From Streptomyces sp. NBC_01306 (lineage in GTDB: Bacteria > Actinomycetota > Actinomycetes > Streptomycetales > Streptomycetaceae): a stretch of 64,000 nucleotides of DNA. The DNA lies in the NCBI RefSeq assembly GCF_026340465.1, contig NZ_JAPEPC010000001.1, positions 6,587,501 to 6,651,500 of the forward strand, written 5' to 3'. The notes under the pieces were generated by a model, which worked only from the letters and a program-made list of their open reading frames with translations, had not been told where the DNA came from and searched no databases. Positions within the stretch are counted from its first letter, which is position 1, and each line of letters begins with the position of its first letter. Positions 20,793 to 27,549 of the stretch are shown one piece after another. Both the position numbers and the translations under genes were made by a program.

Positions 20793-21593
20793 GTGCAGGC
20801 GGAGGGCGAGCGCGTGGCTGATTTTGTTCCCACACAGGGGGTGCCGCAGCGGTTCTTGCGGTCCGAGACGGTGCTGGTACTCGCACTCTCGCTCGGCGCG
20901 AGCGGCGTTTCGGCACTGATCAGCTTTATCGGGGCACTGACGAAACCAGGAGGGCTCAAACACCAGGCCGCCAATCTCAACGGGTCGTACGCGCCGGGGC
21001 GGCCATGGCTGGATCTCGCCTGGCAGCTCTTCGGGATCGCGACGGCCCTGGTGCCGGTCGCGCTGGTGGTGCATCTGCTGCTGCGCGAGGGGTCGGGCCT
21101 GCGTGCGATCGGCTTCGACCGGACACGGCTCCGGGCCGATCTCGGCCGTGGGGTACTGATCGCGGCGGGGATCGGCAGTGTGGGCCTCGCTTTCTATCTG
21201 GGCGCGCGGGCCACCGGGTTCAACTTGACCGTGGTGCCGGAGTCGCTGCCCGATGTGTGGTGGAAGATCCCGGTACTGATCCTCTCGGCGGTGCAGAACG
21301 CCGTACTGGAGGAAGTCATCGTCGTCGGGTATCTGCTGCGCAGACTGGGGCAGTTCGGGTGGACCCCGATCGCCGCTCTGGCGGCGAGCGCGGTGCTGCG
21401 CGGTTCGTACCACCTCTACCAGGGGGTCGGCGGGTTCCTCGGAAATGTGGCGATGGGCGTGGTGTTCGTGCTGCTCTACCGGCGGTGGGGGCGGGTCGGA
21501 CCGCTGGTCGTCGCGCACTCGCTGCTCGACATCGGGGCGTTCGTCGGATACGCGCTGCTGGCCGGGAAGGTGGGGTGGCTGCCCACCGGGTGA
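20793..21593 (+). CDS. CPBP-family intramembrane glutamic endopeptidase-like protein
   Basis: A protein of 266 residues with about seven hydrophobic helices. The CPBP (Abi/CAAX) signature is recognisable: the glutamate pair in LEEVIVVGYL near residue 172, the FxxxH-like SYHLYQG near residue 208 and the final AHSLLDIGAF near residue 245. Classic members read EExxxR; here the Arg position is not conserved, so activity is less certain. The family cleaves peptides in the membrane or takes part in bacteriocin immunity. The GTG at 20793 has GGAGG 5 bases upstream. The gene is a single transcription unit converging on phzF. Confidence 0.85.
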   Translation: MQAEGERVADFVPTQGVPQRFLRSETVLVLALSLGASGVSALISFIGALTKPGGLKHQAANLNGSYAPGRPWLDLAWQLFGIATALVPVALVVHLLLREGSGLRAIGFDRTRLRADLGRGVLIAAGIGSVGLAFYLGARATGFNLTVVPESLPDVWWKIPVLILSAVQNAVLEEVIVVGYLLRRLGQFGWTPIAALAASAVLRGSYHLYQGVGGFLGNVAMGVVFVLLYRRWGRVGPLVVAHSLLDIGAFVGYALLAGKVGWLPTG

Positions 21594-21624
21594 GCGGCCA
21601 CCCCACTGCGGATCGGCGCTGCGG

Positions 21625-21687
21625 CGGCCGGCCCTCTCGCGGTGCTGCGACGGATGGCCCGTCCCGGCGCTGTGAGGGGGCCGGCCG
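21625..21687. terminator. Bidirectional hairpin between convergent genes
   Basis: CGGCCGGCCC (21625-21634) pairs with GGGCCGGCCG (21678-21687) over a large loop; the flanking CTC/GAG extends it with a 2-base bulge. It lies between the CPBP and PhzF genes, which both end into it. Confidence 0.5.
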
Positions 21688-21693
21688 TCCTTC

Positions 21694-22503
21694 TCAGACG
21701 TGCAGTTCGCCGTCGATGACGGTGACCGCGCTGCCGGTGAGCAGCGTCCGGTCGCCGCGCAGTGCCGTCCGTACGAGACCGGAGCGGGCCGAGGCCTGGA
21801 GGCCCGTCAGGTCGTCGCGGCCCAGCCGGGCCGACCAGAACGGGGCCAGTGCGGTGTGCGCGCTGCCGGTCACCGGGTCCTCGTCGATGCCGACGCGGGG
21901 GAAGAAGCAGCGCGACACGTAGTCGTAGCCGAGCGAGGGGTCGTCGGCCTCGGCGGTGGCGATGATGCCCCGCCGGGAGTGGGCCTTCAGCGCCGCGGAG
22001 TCGGGCGACAGTGAGCGGACCGTCTGCTCGTCGGCGACCTCGACGAGCAGGTCCCCGATGTGCGGCCCGGTGTCCCTCACCCCGGTGATCCGGGCCCCGA
22101 GCGCCTCACTGAGACCGGCCGGGACGGCTTCCTCGGTGAGCTGCGACGTGGGGAAGTCCAGCGTGATCGCGCCGTCCTCGCGGGCCGTCGCGGTGAGCAG
22201 TCCGCAGCGCGCCGCGAAGCGGACGGTGCCGGTCGCCGCGCCCGATGTGTGCAGGACATGGGCGGTGGCCAGGGTGGCGTGGCCGCACATGTCGACCTCG
22301 GTGGCCGGGGTGAACCAGCGCAGCGCCCAGTCGGCCTCGCCGCCGGCGGGCAGCGGGTGGGCGAATGCGGTCTCGGAGAGGTTCACCTCCGCCGCCACGC
22401 TCTGGAGCCAGCCGTCGTCCGGAAAGGAGTCGAGGAGCAGCACCCCGGCCGGGTTGCCGGCGAAGGGGCGGTCCGTGAAGGCGTCGACGATTCGTATGCG
22501 CAT
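21694..22503 (-). CDS. PhzF-family phenazine-biosynthesis-like epimerase/isomerase
   Basis: A protein of 269 residues matching the PhzF (DapF-fold) family: VDAFTDRPFAGNPAGV at residue 5, the catalytic glutamate in VNLSETAF near residue 45, and IDEDPVTGSAHTAL near residue 210. Most family members are isomerases of unknown substrate; no phenazine genes are nearby, so phenazine production is not implied. A TACGGT -10-like element on the minus strand (22516-22511) ends 7 bases before the ATG, so the transcript may be leaderless. It diverges from the padR gene, with a 7-bp hairpin (22542-22563) between them. Confidence 0.88.
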   Translation of the reverse strand: MRIRIVDAFTDRPFAGNPAGVLLLDSFPDDGWLQSVAAEVNLSETAFAHPLPAGGEADWALRWFTPATEVDMCGHATLATAHVLHTSGAATGTVRFAARCGLLTATAREDGAITLDFPTSQLTEEAVPAGLSEALGARITGVRDTGPHIGDLLVEVADEQTVRSLSPDSAALKAHSRRGIIATAEADDPSLGYDYVSRCFFPRVGIDEDPVTGSAHTALAPFWSARLGRDDLTGLQASARSGLVRTALRGDRTLLTGSAVTVIDGELHV

Positions 22504-22593
22504 GGGACAGACCGTAGGCGCGGGGCAACACCGCAGGCCAAGGCCACTCGCGGGGGAGTGGCCCGGAAAAGATTGCTAAACGAACAGTCCCGA

Positions 22594-22629
22594 TATATCG
22601 TTGACGCATCGCGACAGATCAACGATGTA
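22594..22629 (+). promoter_or_regulatory. Candidate PadR operator
   Basis: TATATCGTTGA (22594-22604) and TCAACGATGTA (22619-22629) form an inverted repeat (10 of 11 positions) with a 14-base spacer, ending 14 bases before the padR start. The ATATATCG-like arms are typical of PadR sites, so autorepression is likely. Confidence 0.65.
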
Positions 22630-22643
22630 AGGAAGTGAGTGCG

Positions 22644-23243
22644 ATGCGTTCCCATGGACACGCACACGGACATGGACACGGCGGCCCCGGCCGTCACGGC
22701 GGGGACTTCGAGGAGCGCCGCGGCGCCTTCGGGTCGTTCGGTCCGCCGTTCGGCGGCCCGTTCGGCGGGCGCGGCGGCAGAGGCGGACCCCGGGGGAGGG
22801 CGCGCCGCGGTGACGTACGCGCGTCGATCCTGGCGCTGCTCAAGGACCGGCCGATGCACGGTTACGAAATGATCCAGGAGATCGGCGAGCGCAGCGGCGG
22901 GGCCTGGCGCCCGAGCCCCGGCTCCGTCTATCCGACGCTCCAGCTCCTTGAGGACGAGGGGCTGATCGCCAGCGAGAGCGAGGGCGGCAAGAAGCTGTTC
23001 ACGCTCACGGAGCCGGGGCGCACGGCGGCCGACGAGGGTCCGGACGCTCCCTGGGAGGGGGCCGGACGCGGCGGTGACTGGGAGACGGTGAACGAGATCC
23101 GTCAGGCCGGCTTCGGTCTGATGGAAGCGTTCGGCCAGGTGTTCCGGACGGGTACGCCGGAGCAGCGCAAGAAGGCGATGGCCGTGATCAGCGAATCCCG
23201 GAAGAAGCTCTATCTGATTCTGGCCGATGAGGATGAGGACTGA
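22644..23243 (+). CDS. PadR-family transcriptional regulator
   Basis: A protein of 199 residues. The first 45 residues are a His/Gly/Arg-rich tail (MRSHGHAHGHGHGG) that could bind metal. The PadR winged helix follows (about residues 53-125; ASILALLKDRPMHGYEMIQE and PSPGSVYPTLQLLEDEGLI), then a C-terminal dimerisation helix region. The ATG at 22644 has AAGGAAG 8 bases upstream; a GTG at 22635 is an in-frame alternative. An inverted repeat directly upstream probably mediates autoregulation. Its other targets are unknown. It ends at a strong terminator shared with the convergent SRPBCC gene. Confidence 0.9.
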   Translation: MRSHGHAHGHGHGGPGRHGGDFEERRGAFGSFGPPFGGPFGGRGGRGGPRGRARRGDVRASILALLKDRPMHGYEMIQEIGERSGGAWRPSPGSVYPTLQLLEDEGLIASESEGGKKLFTLTEPGRTAADEGPDAPWEGAGRGGDWETVNEIRQAGFGLMEAFGQVFRTGTPEQRKKAMAVISESRKKLYLILADEDED

Positions 23244-23262
23244 GACCGGTCCAGCGACCGAG

Positions 23263-23296
23263 GCGGCGCCCCCACGGACATCCGTGGGGGCGCCGC
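23263..23296. terminator. Strong bidirectional terminator
   Basis: A perfect 16-bp GC-rich stem (23263-23278 with 23281-23296) with a very tight loop. It lies 19 bases after the padR stop and 22 bases before the stop of the convergent SRPBCC gene, so it can serve both. Confidence 0.8.
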
Positions 23297-23318
23297 TGTC
23301 GTACGGGGCCTGCCGGGC

Positions 23319-23747
23319 TCAGGTCACCAGGCCGGCGAGTTTGCGCAGGGACTCCTGGAGTGCGGCGGTCGCCGAGTCCTTGAGCTTGCCGGCCATCAGC
23401 GACACGGCGGCCCCCGTGAACTCGCCGTCGATCCGGACCACAGTGGCGTCGCCCTCCGGGGTGAGCGAGTAGCGCATCGCGAGGCTGACACCCATCGGGC
23501 CCTTGCCGCGGGTGACCAGCAGGGCCCCGGGCGTCAGCTCGTCGACCGTCCAGTTCACCTCCGCGGGGAAGCCCATGAGCTTCATGTTCTCCTCGAAGGT
23601 GGCCCCCACGGCGAGGTTGGCCGGGCCGCCCTTCGGGAAGCTGGTGTGTGTCGCGTTCCACTCGCCGTACGCGCTGAAGTCGGTCAGCTGGGACCAGACC
23701 TTCTCGGCCGGTGCTTCGATCCGAGCCTCGGCGCTGACTTCGGCCAT
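23319..23747 (-). CDS. SRPBCC / polyketide-cyclase-like lipid-binding protein
   Basis: A protein of 142 residues with the START/SRPBCC fold pattern: ARIEAPAEKVWSQLTDFSAYGEWN at the N-terminus, alternating strands, and a long C-terminal helix. The fold binds hydrophobic ligands in a cavity; the ligand here is unknown and there are no polyketide genes nearby. The ATG has AAGGGG upstream. It has a good promoter on its own strand (TTGAAT at 23812-23807, 17 bases, TACGTT at 23789-23784) next to a TetR-like operator. Confidence 0.85.
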   Translation of the reverse strand: MAEVSAEARIEAPAEKVWSQLTDFSAYGEWNATHTSFPKGGPANLAVGATFEENMKLMGFPAEVNWTVDELTPGALLVTRGKGPMGVSLAMRYSLTPEGDATVVRIDGEFTGAAVSLMAGKLKDSATAALQESLRKLAGLVT

Positions 23748-23783
23748 GCGACCACCCCTTCTCGTCGGGTTGTGATGTCGCGG

Positions 23784-23829
23784 AACGTAGCCCCTGGGCC
23801 CGGAACATTCAATACTGATGAACCGTCAG
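23784..23829 (-). promoter_or_regulatory. Promoter and TetR-like operator of the SRPBCC gene
   Basis: On the minus strand, TTGAAT (23812-23807) and TACGTT (23789-23784) are separated by 17 bases. CTGATG AAC CGTCAG (23815-23829), a 6-bp inverted repeat with one mismatch, sits immediately upstream of the -35. Its form (CTGACGGTTCATCAG on the minus strand) recalls operators of actinobacterial TetR repressors, but no tetR gene is in the window. Confidence 0.5.
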
Positions 23830-23882
23830 GTCTCATCGGCCGGTCCGCGGGTGGACGGAGGGGCGGGCCGGGGGAGCCCGGC

Positions 23883-23918
23883 GTGTGCGGACACAGCGGC
23901 CCGGGTGTGCGGACACAG
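23883..23918 (+). repeat. Two copies of GTGTGCGGACACAG, 22 bp apart
   Basis: Identical 14-base copies at 23883-23896 and 23905-23918. Each contains the palindrome TGTGCGGACACA. The 22-bp period places both on the same face of the helix, as for a cooperative regulator, between two diverging genes. Confidence 0.6.
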
Positions 23919-24025
23919 GGGGGCGTGCGCCCGTTTCGCGCGCAATCGCCGTCTCATCCGTAAGGAGGAGAGTCCCGGCGGGCGTGCCCAACTTCCGTCG
24001 GACGGGTAAATGCTCCCCGGCGGGG

Positions 24026-24598
24026 ATGTTCCGGGCGCGGGTGGCTGATGAGCTGGGAGATGTGCATAGCCCTACCCAGCCGGACGACCAGCCCGCCCCG
24101 TCCCGAGCCGACATCGAAGCCAGGCTCACCGTGGAACTGGCGACGGTCGTGGCGGGCGCACGCCGGCGTGCGCTGCGTGACGGCGACCGGCAGATCGACA
24201 CGGCCCATCTGCTGCACTCGGTGATCGAGACCGACCCCGAGGTGCGGGCAGCCTTCGAGGGCGGCCCCCAGGTGGCCAGGGTGCTCGGCTATCTCGTGCA
24301 GCGCAGCATCGGCTACGGGCTGCGCTGGCAGGGGTCGGTCGAGGACTCGGGGGCCGTTCCGGTGGTGACCGAGCCCGGGGTGGCGGGCTGGTCGCCTGCC
24401 GCTGTCGCGGCCATGGAGGGCGCCCTGGAGAGAGCGGGGAAGGACGGGAACCGGCGGGCGAGCGGGCTCGATCTGCTGGCCGCGCTCGCCCGCGACCGCG
24501 AGTGCCGCGCCGTGGAGGTGCTGGGCCGCGCAGGAGTGGACGCGGAGTTCCTCGCGGGGCGCCTGGAGGGCGGCATCCGGCAGACCCGTCGGTGGTGA
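24026..24598 (+). CDS. Clp N-terminal (Clp-R) domain protein
   Basis: A predicted protein of 190 residues containing two Clp-R-type repeats (about residues 30-110 and 115-185; TAHLLHSVIETDPEVRAAF and SGLDLLAALARDRECRAVEVL) but no AAA+ ATPase. Free-standing Clp-N proteins may bind substrates for, or modulate, Clp unfoldases; the partner here is unknown. The start is uncertain: ATG at 24026 or GTG at 24062 (178 residues), neither with an ideal ribosome site. It lies directly upstream of an EamA transporter gene that seems to have its own promoter. Confidence 0.72.
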   Translation: MFRARVADELGDVHSPTQPDDQPAPSRADIEARLTVELATVVAGARRRALRDGDRQIDTAHLLHSVIETDPEVRAAFEGGPQVARVLGYLVQRSIGYGLRWQGSVEDSGAVPVVTEPGVAGWSPAAVAAMEGALERAGKDGNRRASGLDLLAALARDRECRAVEVLGRAGVDAEFLAGRLEGGIRQTRRW

Positions 24599-24624
24599 CG
24601 CGCCCGATCCCACCTGCGATGATG
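24595..24624 (+). promoter_or_regulatory. Promoter for the first EamA gene, probably leaderless
   Basis: GTGACG (24595-24600) and GATGAT (24619-24624) are 18 bases apart, and the -10 ends 5 bases before the ATG at 24630. The layout and sequence closely match the promoter before the DUF881 gene at 4998. Confidence 0.45.
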
Positions 24625-24629
24625 TGCCG

Positions 24630-25616
24630 ATGCGTGCGTCTCGGGGAAAGAGCGTCGGCCTGGGACTCGCCCTGGTGTCGGCCTTCGCGTTCGGTGGATC
24701 GGGTGTCGCGGCCAAGCCGCTGATCGAGGCGGGTCTCGACCCGCTGCAAGTGGTCTGGCTCCGGGTGGCCGGGGCCGCCCTGGTGATGCTGCCCGTCGCC
24801 TGGCGCCACCGCGACCTCGTACGGCGCAGGCCCGCGCTGCTCATCGGCTTCGGACTGCTCGCCGTCGCGGGCGTCCAGGCCTGCTACTTTGCGGCCCTCT
24901 CCCGTATCCCGGTCGGTGTCGCCCTGCTGGTCGAGTACCTGGCGCCCGCGCTCGTCCTGGGCTGGGTCCGGTTCGTGCAGCGCAGGCCGGTGACGCGCGC
25001 CGCCGCCCTCGGGGTGGTGCTCGCGGCCGGGGGGCTCGCCTGTGTGGTCGAGGTCTGGTCCGGGCTGAGCTTCGACGCGATCGGGCTGCTGCTCGCGCTG
25101 GGCGCCGCCTGCTGCCAGGTCGGCTACTTCGTCCTGTCGGACCACGGCGGCGACGGCGACGACCGGACCGACCCGCTGGGCGTCATCGCGTACGGACTCC
25201 TCGTCGGCACGGCCCTGTTGACGGTGGTCGCCCGCCCGTGGCGGATGCACTGGTCACTGCTCGCGAGTCAGGCGGACATGAACGGGACGCGGGTGCCCGC
25301 CTGGCTGCTGCTCGGCTGGATCGTGCTGATCGCCACCGTCGTCGCGTATGTCTTCGGCGTGGTCTCGATCCGCAGGCTCTCCCCGCAGGTGGCCGGGGTG
25401 GTCGCCTGTCTCGAAGCGGTCATCGCGACCGTGCTCGCCTGGGTGCTGCTCGGGGAACATCTCTCCGCGCCGCAGATCGCGGGCGGGGCGGTGGTGCTGA
25501 TCGGTGCGTTCGTCGCCCAGTCCTCGGCGCCGAAGCCCCCTTCGGGCCCGGTGGCGGGCGCAACTCCCGCCGTGGGGGCCGAGTTGCCCGCAGCGGAGCG
25601 GAGCGCGAACCCGTGA
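24630..25616 (+). CDS. EamA-family (DMT) transporter, first copy
   Basis: A protein of 328 residues with ten hydrophobic helices arranged as two EamA repeats (about residues 8-140 and 150-300), as in drug/metabolite transporters such as RhtA and YdcZ relatives. The second repeat ends with CLEAVIATVLAWVLLGEHLS, the family's typical Glu-containing helix. Substrates of this type are usually amino acids or metabolites exported by proton antiport; the specific substrate is unknown. No Shine-Dalgarno site precedes the ATG, in line with a leaderless transcript. A leader ORF for the next transporter starts 26 bases after the stop. Confidence 0.88.
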   Translation: MRASRGKSVGLGLALVSAFAFGGSGVAAKPLIEAGLDPLQVVWLRVAGAALVMLPVAWRHRDLVRRRPALLIGFGLLAVAGVQACYFAALSRIPVGVALLVEYLAPALVLGWVRFVQRRPVTRAAALGVVLAAGGLACVVEVWSGLSFDAIGLLLALGAACCQVGYFVLSDHGGDGDDRTDPLGVIAYGLLVGTALLTVVARPWRMHWSLLASQADMNGTRVPAWLLLGWIVLIATVVAYVFGVVSIRRLSPQVAGVVACLEAVIATVLAWVLLGEHLSAPQIAGGAVVLIGAFVAQSSAPKPPSGPVAGATPAVGAELPAAERSANP

Positions 25617-25630
25617 ACGAGGCCTTCGGC

Positions 25631-25636
25631 TAGGGT
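25631..25636 (+). promoter_or_regulatory. -10 element of a leaderless leader-peptide transcript
   Basis: TAGGGT (25631-25636) ends 6 bases before the ATG at 25643, the same spacing as at 8988. No convincing -35 and no Shine-Dalgarno site are visible. Confidence 0.5.
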
Positions 25637-25642
25637 TTGGCC

Positions 25643-25678
25643 ATGCATCTCACCGTACTGCCGCCCCCCGCTGCATAG
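25643..25678 (+). CDS. Candidate leader peptide with a Pro-Pro-Pro run
   Basis: An 11-codon frame encoding MHLTVLPPPAA and ending in TAG. It appears to start a leaderless mRNA (TAGGGT 6 bases upstream). The proline codons CCG CCC CCC are a classic slow site for ribosomes without EF-P help. The stop codon touches the base of a long stem-loop (25678-25748), so ribosome position could decide the RNA fold and therefore expression of the EamA gene at 25799. This is an inference from layout; no comparable leader is known to me for this gene family. Confidence 0.5.
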   Translation: MHLTVLPPPAA

Positions 25679-25748
25679 CGCGGGCGGCCGCATCCACTGA
25701 CGGAGACCGGGCTCGGGTTGTTCCCGAGCGGCTCGTCGCTGCCCGCGC
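25678..25748 (+). promoter_or_regulatory. Attenuator-like stem-loop between leader ORF and EamA gene
   Basis: GCGCGGGCGGC (25678-25688) pairs with GCTGCCCGCGC (25738-25748) with one G-U pair, enclosing a second hairpin GCTCGGG/CCCGAGC (25711-25717 with 25723-25729). The outer stem begins at the last base of the leader stop codon. Confidence 0.55.
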
Positions 25749-25798
25749 ACGGAGTTCAGCGACCGCCCTTTCTCAGTCTTCCCTCATGGAGCACGTAC

Positions 25799-26761
25799 AT
25801 GACGCATACGCCGAACCCTGCCGCCGGGCTGTCCGTCCGCCGGAGTCTCATCTATCTGTCCGTGGCCGGAGCGGCCTGGGGCACCGCGGGGGCCGGGGCC
25901 TCGCTGCTCTACCGGGCCAGTGATCTCGGGCCCGTCTCCCTCACCTTCTGGCGCTGCGCCGGCGGCCTGGTGCTGCTGCTCGCCGTGCGGGCCGTGCGCC
26001 GCCGACCGCGCGGTGTGCCCCGCCCCGCCGAACCCCGCACGCGTCCGGCTCTGCGCACCGCTGCCACCGGCCTGGCGTTCACGCTCTTCCAGGTCGCCTA
26101 CTTCGCCGCGGTCCAGCTCACCGGGCTCGCCGTGGCCACCGTCGTCACCCTCGGCGCCGGGCCCGTGCTCATCGCCGTCGGTGCCCGGCTGACCCTGGGG
26201 GAGCGGCTGGGCGCCGGCGGGATCACCGCCGTCGCGGGTGCGCTCGGCGGACTCGTGGTGCTCGTCCTGGGCAGTGGCAGCGGAGCCGTACGCCCCGCCG
26301 GGGTCGGCTGGGCGCTGCTCTCCGCCGCCGGATACGCGGCGATGACCCTGCTGACCCGGTGGTTCGGCCGGAGCGGTGGCGGCGACCCGTTGTCGACGAC
26401 GGCCTGGTCCCTCGCCGTCGGTACCGTCGTCCTGCTGCCGCTCGCCGTGGCGGAGGGGCTGTTCCCGCACACCGTCGATCTTGGCAGGGTGGTGGGCCTG
26501 CTGGCCTATGTGGCCGCGGTGCCCACCGCGCTCGCGTACGCCCTGTACTTCACCGGGGCCGCGGTCGTCCGGTCCGCCACGGTCTCGGTGATCATGCTGC
26601 TGGAACCGGTGAGCGCGGCGGTCATCGCTGTCGCCCTGCTCGGGGAGCGTCTCACCGCGGCCACCGTCCTCGGCACGCTGCTGCTGCTCGCGGCCGTAAC
26701 CGGTCTCGCGTACGGGGAGATGCGGGCGGCCGCGGCGCGGCGCCGCCCGGTACCGGTCTGA
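25799..26761 (+). CDS. EamA-family (DMT) transporter, second copy
   Basis: A protein of 320 residues with ten predicted helices in two EamA repeats (about residues 15-150 and 165-305; the second repeat includes VIMLLEPVSAAVIAVALLGERL). It is only distantly similar to the preceding EamA protein, so the pair is not a recent duplication. The ATG has GGAG 7 bases upstream, unlike the leaderless promoters nearby. The leader peptide and stem-loop at 25643-25748 probably control it. Possible cargoes are amino acids or toxic metabolites; a proline-linked cargo would fit the leader but is speculative. Confidence 0.88.
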   Translation: MTHTPNPAAGLSVRRSLIYLSVAGAAWGTAGAGASLLYRASDLGPVSLTFWRCAGGLVLLLAVRAVRRRPRGVPRPAEPRTRPALRTAATGLAFTLFQVAYFAAVQLTGLAVATVVTLGAGPVLIAVGARLTLGERLGAGGITAVAGALGGLVVLVLGSGSGAVRPAGVGWALLSAAGYAAMTLLTRWFGRSGGGDPLSTTAWSLAVGTVVLLPLAVAEGLFPHTVDLGRVVGLLAYVAAVPTALAYALYFTGAAVVRSATVSVIMLLEPVSAAVIAVALLGERLTAATVLGTLLLLAAVTGLAYGEMRAAAARRRPVPV

Positions 26762-26810
26762 GCCGGTCCGGGGCGGCGGCAGCGTCTCGCCCACGCTTCC
26801 CGGAGCGGGG

Positions 26811-27512
26811 TCAGTGCCGGTCGAGGTAGTCCGGCAGGGCGATGGCGGGGTCCAGGTCGTCCGACGGGACCGGTGCGCCGTATCCGCGGGTCAGCGGTAC
26901 GACACCCGACCAGTACGGGAGGCTGAGGTCCTCGGGCTCGTCGTTGGGGCCGCCGGCGCGGACCTTGGCGGAGACCTCGTCGAGGTCCAGGCGGACCACA
27001 GCAGTTGCCGCCAGCTCCTTGGCGTTCGCCGGGCGTGAGTCGTGCGACCGGCCGGGCACGGCCTGCTCGACGATCGCGTCGAGAGCGGTGCGCCGTTCGT
27101 CGGCGCCGGTGACCTGGCGGGCCGTGCCGTGGACCACCACCGAGCGGTAGTTGATCGAGTGGTGGAACGCGGACCGGGCCAGGACGAGACCGTCGACATG
27201 GGTGACCGTCAGGCAGACCGGGATGCCGGGGTCCGCGTCGCCGGCCGCCCGCAGCGGGCGGGAGCCCGTCGAGCCGTGGATGTAGAGGCGCTCGCCGACC
27301 CGCGCGTACAGCGTCGGCAGCACGACGGGCGCACCGTCGCGGAGGAATCCGAGGTGGCAGACGTATCCCTCGTCCAGTACCGAGTGCACCAGTTCACGGT
27401 CGTACGAGGCCCGCTCCCGGGAGCGGGTGGGCACGGTCCGCGCGGTCGGTACGTAGGGCGCGTCCTGCTGCCGGGGAGAGGCCGGAGGGGTCTCGGACAT
27501 CGCGTTCTCCAT
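26811..27512 (-). CDS. Pyridoxamine 5'-phosphate oxidase-fold FMN-binding protein, first copy
   Basis: A protein of 233 residues of the split-barrel flavin-binding superfamily (NimA/PNPOx-like). Core strands are visible in VLDEGYVCHLGFLRDGAPVVLPTL and LYIHGSTGSRPLRAA (about residues 45-95), and HHSINYRSVVVHG follows near residue 117. Members bind FMN, haem or F420 and reduce or sense small molecules. It is divergent from a MocR-type PLP-binding regulator, and PNPOx-fold genes are natural targets for such regulators. The ATG at 27512 has GGAG 8 bases upstream; an in-frame ATG at 27500 is an alternative. Confidence 0.83.
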   Translation of the reverse strand: MENAMSETPPASPRQQDAPYVPTARTVPTRSRERASYDRELVHSVLDEGYVCHLGFLRDGAPVVLPTLYARVGERLYIHGSTGSRPLRAAGDADPGIPVCLTVTHVDGLVLARSAFHHSINYRSVVVHGTARQVTGADERRTALDAIVEQAVPGRSHDSRPANAKELAATAVVRLDLDEVSAKVRAGGPNDEPEDLSLPYWSGVVPLTRGYGAPVPSDDLDPAIALPDYLDRH

Positions 27513-27513
27513 G

Positions 27514-27542
27514 TTGCGTACTCCATTGCATTAGTGCATAAT
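27514..27542 (+). promoter_or_regulatory. MocR promoter with overlapping direct-repeat operator
   Basis: TTGCGT (27514-27519) and CATAAT (27537-27542) with a 17-base spacer form a strong promoter. The GTG start at 27550 is 7 bases beyond the -10, so the mRNA is probably leaderless. The repeat TGCATTA (27527-27533), 1 base, TGCATAA (27535-27541) overlaps the -10; direct repeats are typical of MocR/PdxR sites, so autorepression is likely. Confidence 0.6.
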
Positions 27543-27549
27543 CTCGTTT

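Noticed and set aside
21694..22503. Phenazine biosynthesis, because of the PhzF homologue
   Set aside because: No phzA/B/D/E/G genes occur in the window; PhzF-like proteins are common and unrelated to phenazines in most genomes.
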